Below are positions 59,792 through 64,000 of a stretch of DNA of 64,000 nucleotides, piece after piece (within the stretch, counting starts at the first letter, position 1; each line of letters opens with the position of its first letter). The DNA is taken from the NCBI RefSeq assembly GCF_018403265.1, contig NZ_BOSI01000002.1, positions 434,001-498,000 of the forward strand. Direction: 5' to 3'. This DNA comes from Paenibacillus sp. J31TS4 (GTDB taxonomy: Bacteria; Bacillota; Bacilli; Paenibacillales; NBRC-103111). A program made the translations under genes and the position numbers. The notes under the pieces were generated by a model. That model was not told the DNA's origin. It ran no database searches and was given only the letters and a program-made list of their open reading frames with translations.

Positions 59792-61305
59792 GACGAGGAG
59801 CCCCCCTTCTTCCGGTTCGGCTGCCCGCCGTTCCTGCCTTTGCCGGCGGCGGGCTTAGGGCGGGTGAGCATGCCGGACCACGGAATTCTCAGCAGCGTAT
59901 CCTTTATATTGGACATCAGCAGGGGAGCAAACGGAGTCATGTACGACGTTCCGAACGATCTCAGGCTGCACAGGTGAAGCAGCAGAGCGAGCAAGCCGAC
60001 GATAATGCCCAGCAGGCCGAACGAAGCGGCGAGCCCCATCATCACAAGGCGGATCATCCGGATCGAGATGCCCATGCTGAAGGCGGGCATGACGAAGTTG
60101 GAGATGGCGGTAATCGAAACGATGATGACCATTGCCGGCGAGACCAGGCCGGCATTGACGGCGGCCTCTCCGATGACCAGCGTGCCGACGATCGAAACGG
60201 ACTGCCCGATCGTCTTGGGCATGCGGACGCCGGCCTCGCGCAGAATTTCGAAGGTGATCTCCATGAGGAGAGCCTCCACGAAAGCAGGGAACGGCACGCC
60301 CTCCCGCTGGCCGGCCAAACTGATCAAGAGAGAGGTAGGGATGAGCTCCTGATGGAAGGTGGTCACAGCAATATACAGCGAGGGTGCCAGAAGAGCGATG
60401 AAGAAGGACAGAAACCGGAGCAGCCGCAGCAGCGTGGCGAAGTCGGCCCGTTGGTAGTAGTCCTCCGGCGCCTGGAAGAACTGCATGAACAGGGCAGGAA
60501 CCAATAGGACAAACGGCGTTCCGTCCACGAAGATGGCGACTCGGCCCTCGAGGAGCGCCGCTGCCACCGAGTCCGGCCGTTCGGTATTGTAGACGGTGGG
60601 GAACGGGGAGCGCGTCGAGTCCTGAATCATCTCTTCCACATATCCGCTCTCTAGAATGCCGTCGATACGGATGTCGTTCAGCCGGTCGCGCACCTCCTGC
60701 ACGACGGCGGGGTCGGCGATCCCCTCGATGTACATGATCGCCAGATCGGTTCGGGTGACCTGCCCGGCTCTTCCGCTTTCCAGCCGCAGCCGGGAATTGC
60801 GGACCTTGCGCCTGACGAGGGCTGTGTTGACCCGCAGCGTTTCCGTGAAGCCTTCGCGCGGTCCCCGGATGACGGACTGGGTGCTCGGCTCCTCGACGCC
60901 TCTTTTCTCCGTCTGGGCGACGCCGATGGAGAGCGCCGCGGCACTGCCGTCGAGCAGCAGAACGGCACTGCCGTTCGTCAATGCGTCGGTGGTCTCCTCA
61001 TACCGTTCGAGCTCGCGGACGTCCCCTTCAGGAATCAGCGTCCTCTTGACCGTTTGCAGTGCGTCTTCCTTCGCCGCTCCTTCCGCAAACCCCGTGTTGG
61101 TCAGGAGCGACAGGAGCGATTGCAGCAGGTCGGATACTTGCGCCAGGCCGTCAATATAGAGGAGAGCCATTCGGCAGCCGGGCTTCCGTCCTAGGATTAG
61201 CTCGCGACAGATCAGATCGGTACTGAACCCGAATGCCTGCTTCATATGGGAAAGCGAATCATCCAGCTGAGAATGAATAGAATCGGGATTTGGTTGAGCC
61301 GGCAT
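59788..61305 (-). CDS. GerA-type germinant receptor A subunit
   Basis: A 505-residue membrane protein of the GerA family. The soluble N-terminal domain holds CRMALLYIDGLAQ, GPREGFTETLRVNTALVRRK (GPR motif) and RTDLAIMYIEGIADPAVV. The membrane part has PFPAFVEALLMEITFEILREAG and PKTIGQSVSIVGTLVIGEAAV, conserved in spore GerA proteins. It forms the receptor and ion channel complex with the B and C subunits and senses germinants. The ATG at 61305 follows AAAGGAGGCGGCCGCC. It is 33 bases behind the B-type gene. Confidence 0.94.
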   Translation of the reverse strand: MPAQPNPDSIHSQLDDSLSHMKQAFGFSTDLICRELILGRKPGCRMALLYIDGLAQVSDLLQSLLSLLTNTGFAEGAAKEDALQTVKRTLIPEGDVRELERYEETTDALTNGSAVLLLDGSAAALSIGVAQTEKRGVEEPSTQSVIRGPREGFTETLRVNTALVRRKVRNSRLRLESGRAGQVTRTDLAIMYIEGIADPAVVQEVRDRLNDIRIDGILESGYVEEMIQDSTRSPFPTVYNTERPDSVAAALLEGRVAIFVDGTPFVLLVPALFMQFFQAPEDYYQRADFATLLRLLRFLSFFIALLAPSLYIAVTTFHQELIPTSLLISLAGQREGVPFPAFVEALLMEITFEILREAGVRMPKTIGQSVSIVGTLVIGEAAVNAGLVSPAMVIIVSITAISNFVMPAFSMGISIRMIRLVMMGLAASFGLLGIIVGLLALLLHLCSLRSFGTSYMTPFAPLLMSNIKDTLLRIPWSGMLTRPKPAAGKGRNGGQPNRKKGGSSS

Positions 61306-61338
61306 GGCGGCCGCCTCCTTTCGTTGAGGATTGCTGCG

Positions 61339-62490
61339 TCAGGATGCTCCGGAACGGCGAGCGGATTCAGGTGCCGGCGGGGGTGGGCTGGAACGGCGCA
61401 GCTTCTCCCGAATCCAATCGACCAGCCAAGCGAACAGCGGAAGAACCACGGCGGAGAAGAAGGCGAAGGGGACATAAGCCGTGGTATCATAGAGCTGGGA
61501 ATATGCCTGATCCGGATAGACGACGAGAGAGTAGAGCACGAGCAGGATGCAGCCGGGAAGGATGAGCGTCCGGGTGCTTTTCAACCCCAGCAGCTCGGTG
61601 AGGCCGGCGACGAAGCCGTAGAAGTAAAAGGAAGCCTTGACGTACACCGTGATGTACCAGATTAGCGCTAGAATCGTCTCTACCCGTTTCAGGAAATCGC
61701 CTATGTTGATCATGCGAGCCAGAATATAAGAGGGATAGAGATACACAGCCGTGGCCCGGGCACCGAGCACGGTAATGGAAAGAAACGAGATAAGGAAGAA
61801 GACGATGCTGCCGATCAGCGCGCCAAGCAGAAACATCCTCTCTCCCTTTTTGGGGTCGCCTGTTATGTGCACCGGAAACACCATCAGCAGCACCGCGAGC
61901 GGCAGCGTGGCCGTCGCGATAAGCGTGAGGCTTGCCTTGACGAACCGGGGAGGGGGGCTCTCAAGCACCGGCAGCAGGTTGACCAGCTGGACCTGGGGCA
62001 GGAGCGCTACCGTCAGCAGGAAAAGCATGAGCAGAACGAAAGGGAACATCAGCTCGGCGGCGCGGGCGAGAGGCTCCAGACCGAGCCACAGTCCCATCGC
62101 GATGATGGAAACGAACAGGATGTGGATGGCGGGCATTGGGGTATTCGGCAGAATATGCGTGATGGAGAAGTCTCCTATGTAGTAGATCACTTGCGAGGCG
62201 CCAAGGAACGAGAACAGAAGGAAAAGAAGCGCGAACACGCCGCCGATCCAGCGGCCAAGCGATTTCCTGAAGTAGCCGATCAGCGTCGCTCCCCCGAATC
62301 GTCTGCTCAGCCGGAGGTAGTACCAGACGAAGGCGAGATTGAGGACGACGCCGGCGAGGGCGGCGAGCCACGCATCCTGCTTCACGTCGGAGGCGAGCCC
62401 CGACGGAATGATAAGTATCGTCGTGCCGATCGAATAGAGCAGCACGATAACCCCGATCTGGCGGGCGGACAAGCAGACGGTTCGACTCAT
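61339..62490 (-). CDS. GerB-type germinant receptor B subunit (APC-family permease)
   Basis: A 383-residue membrane protein with about ten hydrophobic segments, related to amino-acid permeases. It begins with SARQIGVIVLLYSIGTTILIIPSG, the family's start, and contains GVFALLFLLFSFLGASQVIYY and YPSYILARMINIGDFLKRVE. B subunits are thought to bind the germinant. The ATG at 62490 follows CGAGGTGTCTT; an upstream frame to 62610 is not real. It is the first gene of the minus-strand operon B-A-C-D-like, an unusual order (A-B-C is commoner). Expression in the forespore by sigma-G is expected from the family; I see no convincing sigma-G promoter. Confidence 0.9.
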   Translation of the reverse strand: MSRTVCLSARQIGVIVLLYSIGTTILIIPSGLASDVKQDAWLAALAGVVLNLAFVWYYLRLSRRFGGATLIGYFRKSLGRWIGGVFALLFLLFSFLGASQVIYYIGDFSITHILPNTPMPAIHILFVSIIAMGLWLGLEPLARAAELMFPFVLLMLFLLTVALLPQVQLVNLLPVLESPPPRFVKASLTLIATATLPLAVLLMVFPVHITGDPKKGERMFLLGALIGSIVFFLISFLSITVLGARATAVYLYPSYILARMINIGDFLKRVETILALIWYITVYVKASFYFYGFVAGLTELLGLKSTRTLILPGCILLVLYSLVVYPDQAYSQLYDTTAYVPFAFFSAVVLPLFAWLVDWIREKLRRSSPPPPAPESARRSGAS

Positions 62491-62596
62491 AAGACACCTC
62501 GGAGCATGCCGGTCGGGCGGCAGAATGGGGATAGTGTTTGCCAAAACAAGGCTCCTCATCCAGCCGCCGCGGCGCTGCCAAAGGAGGAATAATGCG

Positions 62597-63973
62597 ATGA
62601 CAAGCCACACACGGATTCAAGGCATCCATTCGCCCCGGCTGCGGAACTTTATCGCGTTTCAGAGGGATCCGCTGCAATTTTTGGTCGACGTACTGCCTGA
62701 AGGCGATATCGTGTCGCTTCGGACAAGCGCGTTTCGTCCGACGTTTATCGTGAACGCGCCGGATTTTGTCCAGGAGATCCTCGTTGCCAAGGACGGGTGG
62801 TTCCGCAAAGGCCGCAGCTCGGCGGTGCTGCGGCGAACGGTCGGCGACGGGCTGCTCACGACCGAGAACCCGGTCCATCAGCAGCAAAAGAAAACGATGA
62901 CGCCGGCTTTCTATAAAGAGCGGATCCGCGCCTACTGCGACATCGTGGCGGAGGAAGCCCGGAAGACGGCCGCTTCTCTCCGGGAAGGGGAGCCGGTCGC
63001 CATGCACGAGCTGATGATGAAGCTCACGCTCGGCATTATCGCCCGGAGCATGTTCGCCACGGATGTGGAGGACCGGAAGGCGGAGCTCGCCGATGCGGTG
63101 GATGTGACGATCCGGCAGTCCGCCCGCACGCTCTTCTCGCCGATCGTGCTGCCCTTCGGCGTGCCGACCCGCGGCAACCGGCAGCACCGGGGTGCCATCC
63201 GCACGCTCGAGGAGATGGTCTACGGCGTCATTCGGGACGCCAGGGCCCATCCAGGACGGTACGCGGATACGCTGCTCGGCCTGCTGCTGGATGCAAGAAG
63301 GGAAGACGGCCGTCCGCTGCCGGATGCCGAGATCCGCGACCAGCTGATGACGATGCTGCTCGCCGGTCACGAGACGACCGCCAACGCGCTCGTCTGGGTG
63401 TGGGAATCGCTAGCCCGGGTGCCGGAGGCGGAGGCCGCGTTCCATGCCGAGCTCGACCGAATAGACGAGAGCCGGACGGTAGAGGGACAGGACGATGCCG
63501 AATCGCCGTATGACCGGTACCGGCGCCTGCCGTATACCCAGCAGGTGGTGCAGGAGACGCTGCGGCTGTATCCGCCTGCCTGGATTATTTTGCGGGAGGC
63601 GAAGCGGGAGGTCGAGCTGCTGGGCGAGCGGTTCCCGGCGGACAGCAGCTTTCTGATCAGCCCGTATGCGCTGCATCGAAACGAGCGTGTCTTCGGCGAC
63701 GCGCTCTCGTTCCGCCCGGAGCGGTTCGCAGGCGAGCAGGCGGGCTGGCCCAAGTTCGCCTACTTCCCGTTCGGCGGGGGCTCCCGCGGCTGTATCGGCT
63801 CCCAGTTCGCGATACTGGAGGCGGTGCTGATCCTGGCGGAGCTCGGGAGCCGCTTCCGGTTCCTCCGGACGGATGAGACGCCGGCCGTCCCTGAACCGCT
63901 CGTCTCGCTCCGGGTCAAGGGCAGCCTGACGATGGTTCCGGTCCGAAGGGAAAGGGAGAGCGGGCTTCCGTAA
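62597..63973 (+). CDS. cytochrome P450
   Basis: A 458-residue monooxygenase. The I-helix motif is LAGHETTAN, the K-helix ETLR is in QQVVQETLRLYPP, and the haem loop is FGGGSRGCIG (about 392-401), with the Cys thiolate ligand. The sequence resembles the class-II-like CYP102/CYP197 haem domains rather than class I bacterial P450s. There is no fused reductase, so a separate electron donor is needed, such as the 7Fe ferredoxin at 10007 or another. The ATG follows CCAAAGGAGGAATAATGCG. It is divergent from the Ger operon. Substrate unknown. Confidence 0.93.
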   Translation: MTSHTRIQGIHSPRLRNFIAFQRDPLQFLVDVLPEGDIVSLRTSAFRPTFIVNAPDFVQEILVAKDGWFRKGRSSAVLRRTVGDGLLTTENPVHQQQKKTMTPAFYKERIRAYCDIVAEEARKTAASLREGEPVAMHELMMKLTLGIIARSMFATDVEDRKAELADAVDVTIRQSARTLFSPIVLPFGVPTRGNRQHRGAIRTLEEMVYGVIRDARAHPGRYADTLLGLLLDARREDGRPLPDAEIRDQLMTMLLAGHETTANALVWVWESLARVPEAEAAFHAELDRIDESRTVEGQDDAESPYDRYRRLPYTQQVVQETLRLYPPAWIILREAKREVELLGERFPADSSFLISPYALHRNERVFGDALSFRPERFAGEQAGWPKFAYFPFGGGSRGCIGSQFAILEAVLILAELGSRFRFLRTDETPAVPEPLVSLRVKGSLTMVPVRRERESGLP

Positions 63974-64000
63974 CGCCGGGGGAGCAGGAGCGCCGGGCCG

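Noticed and set aside
1-64000. tRNA, rRNA, insertion sequence, prophage or integron
   Set aside because: No cloverleaf-like or rRNA segments, no transposase/integrase genes, no terminal inverted repeats with target duplication seen.

Overview
The window is a continuous piece of a GC-rich, endospore-forming Bacillota chromosome, most like Paenibacillaceae (Paenibacillus/Cohnella group). The signs are strong AGGAGG-type ribosome sites with frequent GTG/TTG starts, a GerA-type germinant-receptor operon, an ileS T-box leader, S-layer-homology (SLH) surface anchoring, a Bacillus-type seven-iron ferredoxin, KhtTU and an IolW-like dehydrogenase. I see no rRNA, tRNA, insertion sequence, prophage or CRISPR array. 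The high GC content produces very long antisense shadow frames, which are left out.

Layout. 1-11.4 kb holds housekeeping and stress genes: an M20 dipeptidase fragment, an SDR epimerase, two NUDIX hydrolases, a catalase, a quinone-type oxidoreductase, an azoreductase, a divergent MarR/Bcr-type MFS pair, a DUF1450 protein, a 7Fe ferredoxin and TrhO. 11.5-12.1 kb is a short low-GC patch with one VOC-fold gene. 12.2-20 kb carries an autoregulated-looking TetR-GDPD operon, a phosphotransferase, a DUF421 protein with an unusual disordered insert, an aldo-keto reductase, and an ECF-like sigma factor next to a ClpP paralogue. 20.3-29.1 kb is the most interesting locus. A cobalamin riboswitch with its own terminator precedes five co-directional genes: a 1351-residue SLH-anchored protein built from two alpha-barrel domains and two DUF4430 (transcobalamin-like) domains, a DUF4430 lipoprotein on a repeat stalk, and a complete ECF transporter (EcfT, a fused double-ATPase EcfA and an S component).

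29.2-38.5 kb holds a small secreted/membrane protein, the KhtT/KhtU K+/H+ antiporter, ileS behind a T-box leader, a BcrC-like phosphatase and an IolW-like dehydrogenase. 38.8-43.7 kb has a eukaryotic-type UDP-sugar pyrophosphorylase, a NUDIX protein, and a ZTP (pfl) riboswitch with terminator driving a DJ-1/PfpI - methyltransferase - GNAT operon. 43.8-57.5 kb is a toolbox of single-gene functions: a large secreted beta-propeller protein with a cre-like site, GNATs, methyltransferases, HAD, SGNH, amidase and small membrane proteins. The last 6.5 kb carries thymidine kinase, a four-gene germinant-receptor operon on the minus strand, and a cytochrome P450.

Working hypothesis for 20.3-29.1 kb: under B12 shortage the riboswitch allows expression of a surface protein resembling a bacterial intrinsic factor/transcobalamin, which captures corrinoid outside the cell wall. 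The lipoprotein then passes it across the wall to the ECF transporter. The domain content and the riboswitch are visible in sequence; cobalamin binding and the relay are inferred.
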